In this document: in pieces, positions 45,785 to 57,904 of the stretch
Layout: the number at the start of each line of letters is the position of its first letter
How positions within the stretch are numbered: the first letter of the stretch is position 1
From: Gongronella butleri
Lineage: Eukaryota > Mucoromycota > Mucoromycetes > Mucorales > Cunninghamellaceae
Direction of reading: 5' to 3'
Assembly (NCBI GenBank): GCA_025201375.1
Contig: JAIWZP010000003.1
Location: forward strand, 248,001 to 312,000
DNA length: 64,000 nt
Made by a program: the position numbers and the translations under genes
Notes under the pieces: generated by a model
Told to the model about the DNA's origin: nothing
Seen by the model: only the letters and a program-made list of their open reading frames with translations
Databases searched by the model: none

Positions 45785-46789
45785 GCTCGTTTTTATTATT
45801 ATTCACTTTTTTTTTTTTTTTGCTCACCTTGGCTTGCCCATTCGCCATTGATCCCCGTTCCTTTGCTTTTCCTCCTTTCCCCACGCATGATCCGCCTTAC
45901 ATTTATACACCTGATACACTGCATGACGTTTTTTTTTCCCCTCTTTCAACACTTTCTCTTCTTTTGTCTCCCTCTTTTTGTAATTTTAACTGTCTCATTC
46001 GCAATAAAACAGAGAGCGCAGTCTCCCGGGCCAGCCCCTTGTGGCCAGCCCTGTGCTCTCCATTCTCACACCAAATTTGCCTGGCCTCTGTTTCTTATTT
46101 TGGCACGTTCTTTTCCCAATGAAGGCGGCGCACAAAGCCAGTGACGCCTTTAATTAATCATGCACATTCTGTTGCTTCGTTTGTGTACTTTCTCGTGCTC
46201 GTAAACTAAGCACGCACAGATCATCAAAACTTGCGCCACGCGGCTCGATGACCTGGTTTTCAATATTTGGGGCGCCCACACTACCCCATTTCGACGCACA
46301 TCACATGGCACGTTCCTTTATGTCTCCTTTTATGCGGCTGTAAAGAACTCAGCGGGTCAAATAGAGCGCGTCGAACTTGTTCACAATGGTTCTGGAGTCA
46401 AAGCACGTCGATTCAGTCTATGTTTTTTATAATCAAGAATTGCGCCGGCCACTTCTGGACGCAGCCCATTATAAAAAGACGGGTATGTGTCCTTAAAGAA
46501 CAAGCTGCACCAAAATTTACTGAGCTCAATGCTGTAACGCCTGCAAATCTGAAAATGAGTATATTTTAGCATTTTTATGCTGTTTGGTCCCCAGGCTGCG
46601 CGAACTGCGGCGCGTCAAATTTACCAAAAGTGCTTCCATCTTTTTATTTCGTGGCCTGTGCAAAAAAACATGGGGGTCGATGATGTGGTTGTCGAGAACA
46701 TCGAGTTCAGCGCATTTTCGTTGTATTTTGACGGTTTGCCGATCAACGGACAATATAAAAGGACAGAGAAAGCATTGAGATCTTGAAAG
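45785..46789. other. Intergenic region downstream of BEM1
   Basis: No gene recognised. AATAAA occurs near 46003. The rest is AT-rich. Confidence 0.5.
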
Positions 46790-47250
46790 TAATGCTTGCC
46801 GTTCAAACAAGCCCGCCCTTGCGGCACAATGATCACTAGATGCCGAGCAATGACAATTTTCAAAATTGACGAATTTTCCAAGGGGTCCAGTCGAGGATTT
46901 GAAAATGCCAAAACGAGATGTTCGGATCGCCACGCCATTCAAACACATAGTAAGCACCATCTAGTAACTGGCAAAAATAAAATAAAAAAGGGGGAGCCAT
47001 TGACTGGTTTCCGCGCAAAATGCAATTTGCCTCTTTTTTTCGCCTCAAGTCAAAGTCGACGAAAATTGGCCGCAGAGCCGTGCAACAAAGACCATCTGAA
47101 AGAGCGTGGTCAGCTGCGTTTGTGGATATTAATGATCTCTGCAAAAAAGAGTTCCAGGCAGAATAAACGCGCACAACCCGTTTGCGGGGCAACTTTGACG
47201 CTTGAAAAACCGCGTCAGGCATCGACTGACCCGCGTCTGCTCCAAGCCAA
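46790..47250 (-). repeat. Dispersed repeat R2, copy 2 (inverted)
   Basis: The reverse complement aligns with 25380–25860 over most of its length. Shared blocks include CAAACGCAGCTGACCACGC, TCTTTCAGATGGTCTTTGT, AAAAAAAGAGGCAAATTGCA and CTTGGAAAATTCGTCAATTT. No coding potential beyond matching short frames. Confidence 0.7.
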
Positions 47251-48079
47251 ATCCATGCCCCAAGAGCCGCTCTTTGCTAGTGGACGCGTCAGCGCTGCTT
47301 TGTGAAGACGTTCTTCCCGCGCAATTCGCAGTTGAAGTTTTATCTGATTTTGCTCATTGCTCGCCAACGAGAAGATCGATGTCCTGCACTTTTGGCATTT
47401 CTCGTCGTTTCGCCATCCGATATCTCTTGTGTGCAAGTTTGGTGTCATTCTGCCGACCCACATTTTCGATTTCTTCTCGGATGCTCAAAACAACTCGTTT
47501 TTGATTTGCATGTAGCGCGCCCGCAGTGCCTTTTGGCAGCTGCACGTCAAGTTCTAGTCGGTATTTCTAGCTCGTCGTTACACGCCACAATGTGTTTCGC
47601 AGCGCTACAGTGGCCAGGTTAGCCATCTGAATTGTTATTTTTGTAAAAATGCTCTGCGTACCTTTATCTTTCGCCAACCTCGCAACGGACAGGCAAGTCC
47701 CTGGGCTCAAATGGAAGCTCGACGCGAGCGCCACAACCTCTGGTCATGAGGCAACCAATAGATGGTGATGGCCTGCTTGAACAAACAAAAAAAAGAGTGC
47801 TTTTACTACAAATCGCTACAATTTTATCTCTTTATGATTACTGTTTGTCATTTTCTCAATGGTGTACGCTACCTCGCCCCCATCTCTCTCGTTTGCAACT
47901 TTCAGCAGACAGGGACGGGGCAACCCACTGGCATGACAACTCGCTGCGGCGGCAAAAAGGGGTCAAAGTGATCGATTTCCTTTTTCTGACAGCGGGGTTT
48001 CAACATGATTAAAAGCGCAAGCCGCCATTTTTTTCCTCAATTGCACTCCTTCTTTGTCCTTTTTTTTTTTTTCTTCGCT
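47251..48079. other. Intergenic region upstream of IMP3
   Basis: No gene recognised. A pyrimidine-rich leader (48030–48078) precedes the IMP3 ATG. Confidence 0.5.
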
Positions 48080-48789
48080 ATGCGTCAGCTCAAGCACCAC
48101 GAACAGAAGCTTTTGAAAAAGGTCGACTTTCTCCAATGGAAGAAGGACGACACGATCCGCGAGATCAAGGTGATTCGCCGATACCACTTGCAGCAGCGCG
48201 AAGATTACCACAAGTAAGAGGATCTTGATGGCTGGATCATGAGGGCGACGTTGAGTGGAGACTGACGACAAACTTGCATTTTTGCTTTTCTTTTTTTCAT
48301 AGGTACAATAAGATTGCTGGCAGCATCAAGCAGCTTGCGAACCGGATTTCATTGCTGGACTCGCGCGATCCGTTCCGTGCGGAGCAAGAGAAGGCATTGC
48401 TTGCGAAATTGTACGGGATGGGCATCATTTCGTCGACGAGCAAGTTTAGCGACTGCAACAAAGTGACGGTCTCGGCGTTTTGCCGTCGCCGCTTGCCCAT
48501 TGTCATGTGCCGCCTCAAGATGGCAGAGACCGTCAAGGAGGCTGTCACCTTTGTCGAGCAGGGTCATGTGCGTGTCGGTCCACAGGCCATCACCGACCCT
48601 GCCTTCCTTGTCAATCGCAACATGGAGGACTTTGTCACCTGGGTCGACACATCAAAGATCAAGCGCAAGATTCTCAAGTACAACGACAAGGTAAAAACAA
48701 AACAAAAAAAAAGGCCCAATGGACCCGATCTCATCTTTCTCTCTCTTTCTCTTTTATGACAATAGTTGGACGATTTCGACCTTTTGTAA
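48080..48789 (+). CDS. IMP3: U3 snoRNP protein Imp3
   Basis: Three exons: 48080-48213, 48303-48690, 48766-48789. They sum to 546 nt (181 aa), essentially the length of yeast Imp3. Imp3 is part of the small-subunit processome and mediates U3–pre-rRNA base pairing in the nucleolus. The start [20 protein letters not shown] is the family signature. An S4 RNA-binding domain (about 108–170) has [20 protein letters not shown] and [19 protein letters not shown]. The tail LDDFDLL is conserved and is encoded by a tiny last exon (24 nt) after a GT–AG intron. Intron 1 has a CTGACGAC branch-site-like motif. Confidence 0.95.
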
Positions 48790-49071
48790 TGCTAGGCTCT
48801 TTTTCTCTCCCTCTCTTTTTTTTTGCATCCTTTTTTCTTCTGTACCATACCATTCATTCCATTCAATTCGCTCAATTCGCTCAATTCGCTTACATAAACA
48901 CTGATTTTACTCTTTTTTCACTGGGAGGGAGGGAAGACACAGCGGGAAGGCATTGACACAAGAGATGAGGCGGCTAATTGCAAAAACTAGAAAGAATTGT
49001 TGAGATTCGCAGACGGATGGCAAAAATTAGCAAAGGAGACAGGGAGACAAGATGAGAATAAGAAAAAATAC
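48790..49071. other. Convergent 3' region between IMP3 and SR-protein genes
   Basis: 282 bp with a run of imperfect (TCAAT)-type pentamers around 48862–48890 and no other feature. Confidence 0.5.
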
Positions 49072-50601
49072 TTAGTCGCGATCAGAGGCATCGGGGCGCG
49101 GGGAACCGCGTTGGCTGGCGGGCGAGGCGCTGCGGCGGCCGTCGGCCGAGGGGGAGCGGGAGCGGGAGCGCGGCGAGCGGGGGGAAGGAGGCGAGCGAGA
49201 GCGCGAACGGGCCGAGCGGGGCGAACGAGAGCGCGAGCGCGACGCGGACACGGAGCGGCTGCGGTCACGACGCGACGAGCGACGAGGGGGCGAGCGCGAG
49301 CGCGAACGAGGCGAACGGGAACGCGAACGGGGCGAACGCGAGCGAGGCGAACGCGAACGAGAGCGCGAGCGCGAATCACCACGGCGATCCTCACGTTGGT
49401 GCTACAAAAAATGAAAAAAGGGGGTGAATATGCGCTTTTCTTTTTCCCCCTTCGCTCCTTTTTTTTATAATATATAAAGAGGACTTACACGGCTGAGCTT
49501 AATGCGCTGGCCATTCAATTCGCGGTCATCCATCTTCTTGAGGGCATATTCCATATCGTCGCGGGTTTCAAAGTCGACGACGCCCTGGCCGGGGCGGGGA
49601 TTGTCAACGTCAGCGTACAAAATCTCGCCGGCCTTGCGCATCAAATCCTTGAGATCCTAGAGGAGAGAGAAGCAGCAAGAAGCGAGCAAAAGAGGCAGCC
49701 ATGGGCAACAGATGAGGGGTCAGTCCACGAGATTCCAGTTTTTTTTTTTGTTTGTTTCTTCATCACGCAGCCACCACCACCCCGCACAAAAAAAAAAAGG
49801 CAAATCATCATCATCATCTGCAGCGAACAAAGGATCAAGAGGGATCAGGTAGCCAAACCAAGCACACAAAAGGCAAAGACAACAAGGGCCAGAGCCAGAC
49901 AAGGCGGTCATTTAGCACCATCCAGAACCAATTGAGAGCCAAAGACATGCATCACGCAATGGGTAAAGGAGGGGAAGAAAGAGAGAAAGAGAGAGAAAGA
50001 CAGGGAGAGAGAGAGAGAGAGAGAGAGAGACACCTCCAAAATCCAACCAAAATCATCACAAATGCACCCAAGGGGAGTCCAATAGACAAGAGAGACGTAC
50101 CTGCCAGTTCGTGCCGGGCGCAATGTTATCGACCACAAGGCGGTAGCGCGACGTCGAGCGGCGACGGCTACCACGACCACCACCACGGCTACACGAGGGA
50201 AAAAAAAAAAGAAAAAAATGAGCGATGAGTGGCAAATCCTGGCTTTTTTGCAATTTGGGAGGTGGGGCACCACACATACCGCTCATCACGCATTTCACGG
50301 CGGGGGCCGCGAGCAAGCTCGACAATGATGCTATGAAAAAAGGGGAAAAAAGAGAGAGAAATGAGCCCAATGGCTCTTTTTTTGCCCATTTCAGTGTCGT
50401 TTACCGTTCGCCAAGGAACTTGGAGCCGTCGTACTCGTAGACGGCATCGCGAGCATCACGGGAGCTCTTAAACTCGACAAAGCCGAAGCCAGACTTGAGG
50501 TTGACCTCACGGATATCGCCCAATTTTCTAAACAGGCGCTCAAGGTCGCTCTGGCGTGTATCGCGGGGAAGACGGCCAATATAAACTCGGGAACCGGACA
50601 T
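49072..50601 (-). CDS. SR splicing factor with two RRMs
   Basis: Five exons: 50601-50405, 50330-50280, 50188-50101, 49656-49489, 49401-49072. They sum to 834 nt (277 aa). RRM1 (about 5–72) has SRVYIGRLPRDT and SGFGFVEFKSSRDA. A short RGGG-type hinge follows. RRM2 (about 98–165) has YRLVVDNIAPGTNWQDLKDL, the atypical second RRM of SRSF1/4/5/6-type proteins. The Arg-Ser-rich tail (about 170–277) is typical of SR proteins that bind exonic enhancers and recruit U1/U2AF. The RS region ends in a less regular Ser/Pro/Asp segment (RPDASDRD). Introns split RRM2 once (NWQ|DLK). Diverges from the SWIM–RING gene. Closest in layout to S. pombe Srp2 or animal SRSF4-6. Confidence 0.92.
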
Positions 50602-50823
50602 GTTTTATAATAAGATGAGGGCAAAAAAGAAGAGAAAAGGTCAAGAAAAAAAAGAAAAGAAAAAACAACATGGCCGAAAGCCCCCCTTTGCCTGTGTTTG
50701 GCGGCAAATTGAGAGCCCGACACCGGACCAATTGAATCACGTCAAAAATGAGCCTGCCAAAAACCACAGAACCTTTTTTTTCACTCGTTCTTTTTCTTTG
50801 TTCACACCTTGTTTTTCACTAAA
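50602..50823. promoter_or_regulatory. Bidirectional promoter between the SR-protein and SWIM-RING genes
   Basis: 222 bp between divergent ATGs. Purine-rich next to the SR gene and pyrimidine-rich next to the plus-strand gene. Confidence 0.5.
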
Positions 50824-51554
50824 ATGGTCGTGGTAAGCGGTTTACGCGACCTTTTGTCTGATTTTTCACAACTGACCTGTTTGTTTACATAGACTATTCG
50901 CGCTCGTACGGGTATCAAGCGAACGGTACGCCTTGATTTGGCTGAAAACACGATTTAGACGCTTATTATGTTTTGTTTTAGGCGCCGTCTGACGACAACA
51001 CCATAAAAAAGAAGGCCAAGGCTAGCACGGAAGCCGAGACCACCAGCAGCAACGCGTCTGCCAAAAAGACGGCTGCGAAAAAGGCGCCTATCAAGAAGAC
51101 AACTGCGAAAAAGGCACCTGTCAAGAAGACAACCGCGAAAAAGACGCCTGTCAAAAAGGAGACCGCGCAAGGCAGCAACGCCGCGACTTTGGGTGCCGAC
51201 GCAGCCGCGTCGTCAAGCAGCGCCGAGGTAGACGCGTTTCATTTTTCCGTTTTTTGTGCCCATTCTCACTTTTTTTTTCCTAAAGGCCAACCAGGAATCG
51301 ACGCCAAACAAGACAAAGGTAAGCTCGGGCACATTGCCATGTCGCGTCCCCCGCCCTCCCTGGCGCCCCACCAAAGCAGGAATTGAGCTTGATTTTCTTC
51401 TTTTTTTTTTTTTGGAATTGTGTTTCATCTAGAGGCCCGGTCGCCCAAAGGCAGCCAAGAACGCGACCGCAAAGACGCACACGAAATTGCCGTTCGACAC
51501 CAAGGGCATGCCCATGAACAAATTCTTGAAAATGTCGTGCCTGCCGGTAAATGA

Positions 51555-51597
<43 letters not shown>

Positions 51598-52648
51598 CCG
51601 TTCCTTTCCTGGTTCCTCATGCTTTTGTTTCCACAGGGCATGGAGGGCCGCATTCGCCGCGCCATTAATCAGCGCCTCTTTGTCCTCGGTCACCATAAAA
51701 AAAATGCCAACACAGATGTTTTCAAGGGTAAAACACGCCACTTTTCTTTACGATGATACTCATCCTGTTCCGTTTTTCTAACCATTGTGCTCATCTTTCC
51801 CTTCCATTGTTTTTTTATCTAGTGTCGGGCAGCACTGGCAACGTAAGGGCGTGAAAAGAGAGAGAATGGGTCTGTGATCGGCCGCTCATTTTTGCATTTT
51901 TATTTTATTTTTACAGGTGTACGACGTGACCATTGGCCCCAAGCTCTCGTGCTCGTGCGTCGACTATCGTTTCCGTCGCGTGCATTGCAAGCATTTGCTC
52001 ATGGTGATGCTGAAGGTGTGCCACATTTCGCCCGAGAGCAACATGTATAGCAGCCTCACTGTGAAGCCGGCCGATCTGGCCGCCATCGACCATCTGCACG
52101 CCAGCAACCTGGAGTCGCGTGTCCCTGAGGAGCTCCAGACCGCCGTCGACAAGTATCTCCGTGGCGAGATTGATGAAATGCCGTCCGCTCCACGGTAAGA
52201 GACGATGAAATGAAAAAAATTTGGAACGGGCACTGATAAAGCATGTCTTTTTTTTTCAATTTTTTTTTTTATCAGCCGCCCCTTGGACGATGGCGAATGC
52301 CCCGTCTGCTATGAAAGCTTTGATCCCGCCACATACGAGGCAATGACGGTGTCGTGCCGCGTGTGCGGTAACAATATCCATACCGAATGCTTCCGCCTCT
52401 GGGAGTCGTCCACCGGTGGCAATGCCACCTGCGTCTTTTGCCGAGCGCCTTGGAACGCGCCAACGGCCAAAGCCAAGCTTGCCAAGAACCACGAGGGCTT
52501 TGTCAACGTCGGCCAGCTGCTCGATTTGCCCGAAAAACGCGGTAAGCACCTCATTCTTGCCCAATATCTTCCAATTTCCTCCATCGACAGCACCACTCAT
52601 CCCGTTTTTTCCGTAGATTATCGCGAGTACCTGCCTCAAACGGACTAG
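50824..52648 (+). CDS. SWIM zinc finger–RING finger protein with AT-hook-like motif
   Basis: Ten exons: 50824-50832, 50893-50925, 50982-51227, 51286-51318, 51433-51546, 51637-51727, 51823-51842, 51917-52194, 52276-52541, 52617-52648. They sum to 1122 nt (373 aa). The order is a basic Lys/Thr/Ala repeat region (KKTAAKKAP type, about 40–80), RPGRPK (108–113, AT-hook core), a SWIM finger and a RING-type finger. The SWIM finger has Cys194, Cys196, Cys206 and His208. The RING-type finger has Cys283, Cys286, Cys302, Cys305, His310, Cys313, Cys327 and Cys330. SWIM plus RING is the layout of ZSWIM2/MEX-type E3 ubiquitin ligases. The basic, AT-hook-bearing N-terminus suggests chromatin or DNA contact (inference). 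Exon 1 is only nine nt. The last intron is 75 nt, in frame and stop-free, so retention would add 25 residues. Confidence 0.85.
51558..51597 (+). repeat. Poly(T)40 within a SWIM–RING gene intron
   Basis: Uninterrupted run of about 40 T in intron 5, between the GTAAAT donor and the CCACAG acceptor. Confidence 0.8.
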
Positions 52649-53368
52649 GCGCCGTTCATGGATATTCCCCAATTCTCTTTTTACCTTTTTTTCTTCCTTG
52701 TTGTTCCTCCATTGATGTGTGCCTCCTTTTCCCCCAATAGTGCCTTTTTTTCTTTTTCCCGCACTGATTCCCACTGATCCTTTCTCCTCCCTCCATTTTT
52801 TAAAAAAAAAAGAACAAATCTACCCCCTTCCCCCAATGAAAATAGCTAAATAGTATCTTTCGGAGCCATTGGCCCCGCTTTCCTCACACAGACAAATAAA
52901 AAAATCTATCTTTTCTTCTCTTCATGCCCACTAGCTTTTCCTTGTAGTCAGGACCCAATGATTAGTTTTTTTTTTTGTTCTTCGCGCCCATGTATCGATT
53001 TTTAATGATTTGATAGTATAAAATGCCGCACTGATCTTGCCGTTGTGCGCGTCATGCATGTGACGCGCGTAACTTTGGGACTCCGTTTGCCTAGCAGCCT
53101 TTGCTTTTGTTCTGCGCCTTCCCCTATTTGCAGCCTGCATATTACCCAATTGCCCTTTTCCATAAAATTCGTTTCGTCACGAACAGCAAGCAGAGTTCCC
53201 AGTCTGTGTGTCAATCCTCTCCCCCCGTTTTTTTGTTACGGTCGCATCACGTGTTCAATGGCTGGAAGGGTCTGAATGGGGGAAATATCGTAAAAGCATG
53301 AAGAGAAGGGTTTATTGTCGTATTATTGTACAAATGAGGGTGGGTGTGGGGTCAATTCTATCTTTTTC
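52649..53368. other. Convergent 3' region, SWIM–RING to PCP1
   Basis: No gene recognised. AATAAA-like signals occur near 52895. Confidence 0.5.
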
Positions 53369-54650
53369 TCAGTCGGACGACTGACGGGCGCGTCGTTGGT
53401 GGTAGATTTTCTGAATCAAGGGCGTCCAGATGTGCTGGTGGCCATACGCCAGGTAGCCCAGGCCAATACACGCGCCGGCCAAGTGCGCAAAGTGGTCAAA
53501 CATCTTCCACTTTAGCAAGATACCCGCGACATCAAAACCCATCATGGCAGGGAGCGCGTACCTAATTTTCAAAAAAAAAAAGAAAAAAAACCAGCAAACT
53601 CGCATTAGAATTTTTTGCGTCTTTTTTTGTGTGTGTCATGATTTACCCGAGTTTGATGGGGACCATTGGCAAAAAGACGAGTGCGATGCTTGCGTTTGGT
53701 TGGAGGTAGGCTGTTCCTGAGAGCAAGCCATAGATGGCACCTGATGCGCCGAGCGATGGAAGCAATGGGCGCTGGTTGCGCAGGGCAAGGCTAAGTGTGT
53801 GGCTGACCATGTTGGCGCCGATGCCTGTGGTCATGTACAAGGCGAGAAATTGTTCGCGTCCAAGGTAATCGTGCATGAGTCCGCCAAAGGACCAGAGGCC
53901 GATCATGTTGCAAGCGAGATGCAGGCCTTCTTTGTGTGAAAAGCAGCTTGTGATCAGGGTGATGGATTGGCCCGAGCCTGGGTGATGCAAGAACCAGCGC
54001 GACATGAATGGGGTCCATCGGGGCACCTGCCATGCGCCAAAGACCAAGCAATTGGCGCCGATCAAGTATGCCAACGTGCGCTCTGCATCACTCATGGACG
54101 CATATTTGGCCGCGACCATGATGCCTGCGCGCTTGATGCTCTCGGGAAGTCCGTACACGTCCTGCCATCGCTGCAGCCGCGCGTACGTTCGGTCCATCCA
54201 TGCCTGCCGCTTCTCCAGGATCATCTGCTTCTTCTCCAGCCACAGATCGCGCAGCGTCGGCGCCAATTCGTCCACGTCCTGCTGCCCTTGCACGTTGCCG
54301 CGTCGGCCAAACCATCCAGACACGTCCCGCTGCTTCTGCCGGAGTCGCACCTTCCATCGATCCCATGCTGTCTCTTGCTGCCGTTCGTACACAATGCCCG
54401 CGGCCAAAAATACGCCAGTGCATGCACACGCGCCGAAAAGAAGAGGACGCGCGTACGACACACGAAGAGGCATTGTCGCCACGAACACCTGGTCCTCTAA
54501 GGGCAGCGGCATCGGATGCTGCGGCGTCGACGATGGGAACTTGTGCTGCAAGGGACGCTGTGGAGGTAAAACGGACGGGTTGCGCGGCGCCGACAGGCGC
54601 GTAGACACATGGAACGCGCGACGCAACGGCAGGTATCTCGATCTATACAT
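53369..54650 (-). CDS. PCP1: Mitochondrial rhomboid protease (Pcp1/PARL)
   Basis: Two exons, 54650-53647 and 53561-53369, total 1197 nt (398 aa). An inner-membrane intramembrane serine protease that in yeast cleaves Mgm1 and Ccp1. The N-terminus (MYRSRYLPLRRAFHVSTRLS) is an Arg-rich mitochondrial presequence. A first membrane segment (about 70–90) precedes a charged helical linker. The rhomboid core has HLACNMIGLWSFGG, the catalytic serine Ser303 in GASGAIYG, and the catalytic His361 in DHFAHLAGACIG. Six to seven membrane segments are traceable. The PARL-type 1+6 layout is kept. The intron splits the glycine codon after IKL. The tail is short and basic. Confidence 0.92.
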
Positions 54651-55559
54651 GCGAATCTAATCAACAAAAGGAAAAAGAGACAAAGGAAATCAAAAAGAAC
54701 AAAGAAATCCGAAAATAACAGCCCCGATTTTCCCCGCTTGGCCCTGGTATGACACAAAAAACGGCTGGTGATGCTCATCTTTTTTTTTTTTTTTACCACA
54801 TTGCCCTAATTGACGAAGCGTGCCGTGGGGACTACATTAGCCTAGTCACATTCTATTCCAATGCACCGAAAGACATGGCTTCGCGCATCATCTAGTCAAA
54901 AATACGAAAGCGGTGAAATAATCGCCCAGTGCCCAACACCACAGCACTTTTTGCTGCGGCGACTTTTTTACAGACGCATTGGCTCCGTTAGCACCACAAG
55001 ACGCAAAAAAAATTGAGACTTTACCTGGCAAATGTTTATGCTGCATCATTTTCATCCAAATCGCTCTTTTTGTTTCAAAAAGCACCATGACACAAGCATC
55101 CATACAAGAGTGAAAGCACAGCACGATGACGCTTTTTCTTCTATTGGCTCACTGACTGATAATGATTTGTGTATAAATCATGAATCCAGATGAGACGAGA
55201 ACGCAAAATCAAAAAGAGCGTATCAGCAGTCTTTTTTTCCCCAGATCGAGCCACTGTAGAATCATTCAGGTTTCAGCAACGCATGCCATGGGTCCGTGGT
55301 CTGTGTAGCAGAAAAATTCTTTAATGCAACGTTAATTCACAAACACAGCCCAGTTACCGGCAATATTTCGCGTGTTTTGCTTAATCTTGGCCTTTTGGCA
55401 TTTTTGCTTACGGTATATAGTACTGTATTCATGATTTCATGTTGAATGCTGGATTGAATCTCATTCAAATCAGTGTTGTACAGTAATAATGCAGTAGCAC
55501 GTCAAAATATGATGATGCATACAGTAATACTGTACAATGTATTTCAAACTCCAATGAGA
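54651..55559. other. Intergenic region upstream of PCP1
   Basis: No gene seen. TACTGTA/TACAGTA-type heptamers cluster at 55408–55540, at the edge of the third repeat block. Confidence 0.5.
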
Positions 55560-57558
55560 GAAACGGACGCGTGCTATCATTTCAATGCCTGAAATATCGC
55601 TCTACTCTGCACAAAAACGTACACATTTCGACATTTGCCTTTTAAAAATCAATGAGCGTGTTTTTCAGACTTTGCCGACCTGTTGTGCCTCCAGAAATTA
55701 TTTTACAGCCTACTTGCATGCCCATCAACGCATCAAGCGTCAACGAAATTTGCGCCAAGGGATAATCTTTAGACTTTAGCCCATTGCTCAAGACGAACCC
55801 ACTCAATCTTTTTGGACTCGAAAAGGCCAAAAACCTCCTATTTTTACTATTTGCATTCATCTGTTCATGTTCTGCATGGTCGACCCCGCTCAAGAAATAG
55901 CTGCATCGCATTCAGCGCAAGCAAGTTTGCAACAAAAAAGCTTAAAACCCCGAAGCGCTACGACCACTTTTGGAGAAATAAACCCAGGGGTCACACATCT
56001 CACCTTCAGGAAATACCTAATTTGGGAAAATTCGAACTCCGAGTGATCAATGCATTCCAAACAGGTAACTCTGACAATTTGCTATTTGCAGACAAAATGG
56101 CAAATTGCCCCAAAGTAAGAAAAAACCCAAAGCGTGACGCATGAACGGCGATCGACTGAGAAAATTGCCTACGTCGGGCAAGATTTTTTTTGCAATAATT
56201 AAGGTTTGAAACTTCCAAATTAAGTGCGTGGATTTCATGGAATTTTTATTTTTTTCTTGATTTTTTTTATTTTTATTTTACACATTTTTGTACGCTGAGT
56301 GGGCGGCAGCCTGCTGAAATGACCGATGCAAAAAGTTCAAACCCAAGCTAGCGCGCTGCAAGTCATCCCATTAGATGGTTTGTCCCTTATTTGTTAGTAA
56401 AACTTCAATAAAAATCGAGGGTTGACAAGGCAAGGCAGCTGTCGAGCAAATAGCGGTTAAATAGTTAGTTGAAAAAGTGGACTTTCTCTGCCAGTTTTGG
56501 TCATCCACCGGTGAAACTGGTCTTATTCGATAGAGATTCGACAACTGCTTACGACACGTTGAAAATGTGCTGTGTTGTTCTTTTCGTTGTCGAGAACATC
56601 GAGGTTGAAAATATTTGAAATGTTTGAACGGCTTTCACAAGCGTACAAAGGTCACATATCGGGCAACCAAACATTATTCTGGAAATGACGTCCGAGCCCG
56701 CCTGATTCGATCAATGCAGGTTTCATTGCAATCGAAGTAAAATTTGATTAAGATAATGCCAAATCCTCTGAAAATGTCGATATTTTGGATCCATCTGCTG
56801 CACGACCCAATCGATCTCAGGTTTTCAACGGCATGTTAAAAAAGTGCGCAAAAACAACAAACTGCATAAGTTTGGAGGAGAGCAGGAGACGCGATTTGTG
56901 GTTTTTAAATTGAAATTTGTGAAAAATAGCCAAGGTTTCAAAATTATCGACAACTCGGCTTGCTGGACTCCGGTTTTTAATGATTTTTGAAAATAAAAAC
57001 GCGAAAATACAGTAATCAAATGACACTATTTTGGCAATGATCCAAAGCTTACTTTTGGCGTTTATATTGAAAATGTTGAATTTCATAAAATTGGCGATTG
57101 ACTTGACAACGGTCTGATAGACCTCCGGTTTTTAGTACTGTATTTAACGGCAAATACTGTAGAGGCGCGAACCAACCGGGTGTTAAAATTTCGCGGTGAT
57201 CGAAGCACGATTTTGCCGCGAAACAATTTTTTATAAAACGCGCTACAGCCAAATTTTCAGCAATGTCAATTTTGTCGCCGAACCAGCTGATTGATATCGG
57301 GATTTTAATTTTTTCTGAAAAGAGAGGATCTAAAATCTATAGTTGGGAAAGTTTCATGGCGTTGTGACACGAGTCTTTGGTGGTGAAATATTTTTACTTC
57401 GAATTTTGGAAAAAAACGTTGGTCAGGTCAAAATGCATCTGGAGGGTCCTCCGCTTGAGAGATTCAAGTCCAGACAGATTTCTCAAATCCGTTTGGCAAT
57501 CTACACATTGGCGATCTGAAAGTCATGTCATTAGATGCTTTGACCTCCTCTTCTCTAA
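55560..57558 (+). repeat. R1 large dispersed repeat, copy B (left part)
   Basis: Collinear with 33.56–35.59 kb. It is broken at about 57558 in the CTCTAA before the ATCTGCAATAAAAA block. That block resumes at about 59766. Confidence 0.75.
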
Positions 57559-57904
57559 ATAGTACAATCGGCAAGAAAATTACCGAGATTAGATTGTTGT
57601 ACTAATAGGAATTGGCTAATATTTTCACTGGAGGTGTATTTTTACGTCGGATGCCCATGGAGCGTTTAAAAAAAAGAAAAATATTCTTAGTTGACGAGCA
57701 ATCCTTGATTTCATAGAAAAAAATGAAGCGTTTGGCTGGTGAAAAAAATGAAGGCATGGAAGCTGTTGCGCATCGGTCCGCAAAAAAAATTGAGGTTAAT
57801 CAAAATAGGCAATGGATGCCGGGCAGCTTTTTTTCTTTCGGGCAAAGTGTTGTGGTTTCATTGCAGTAAAAAAGGCGTCGATAGCTCGGTGTGCGCACCA
57901 TGCG

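Noticed and set aside
57559..57610. Terminal inverted repeats of the 2.2-kb insertion
   Set aside because: The left edge has an internal small palindrome, but the right edge shows no matching inverted sequence.
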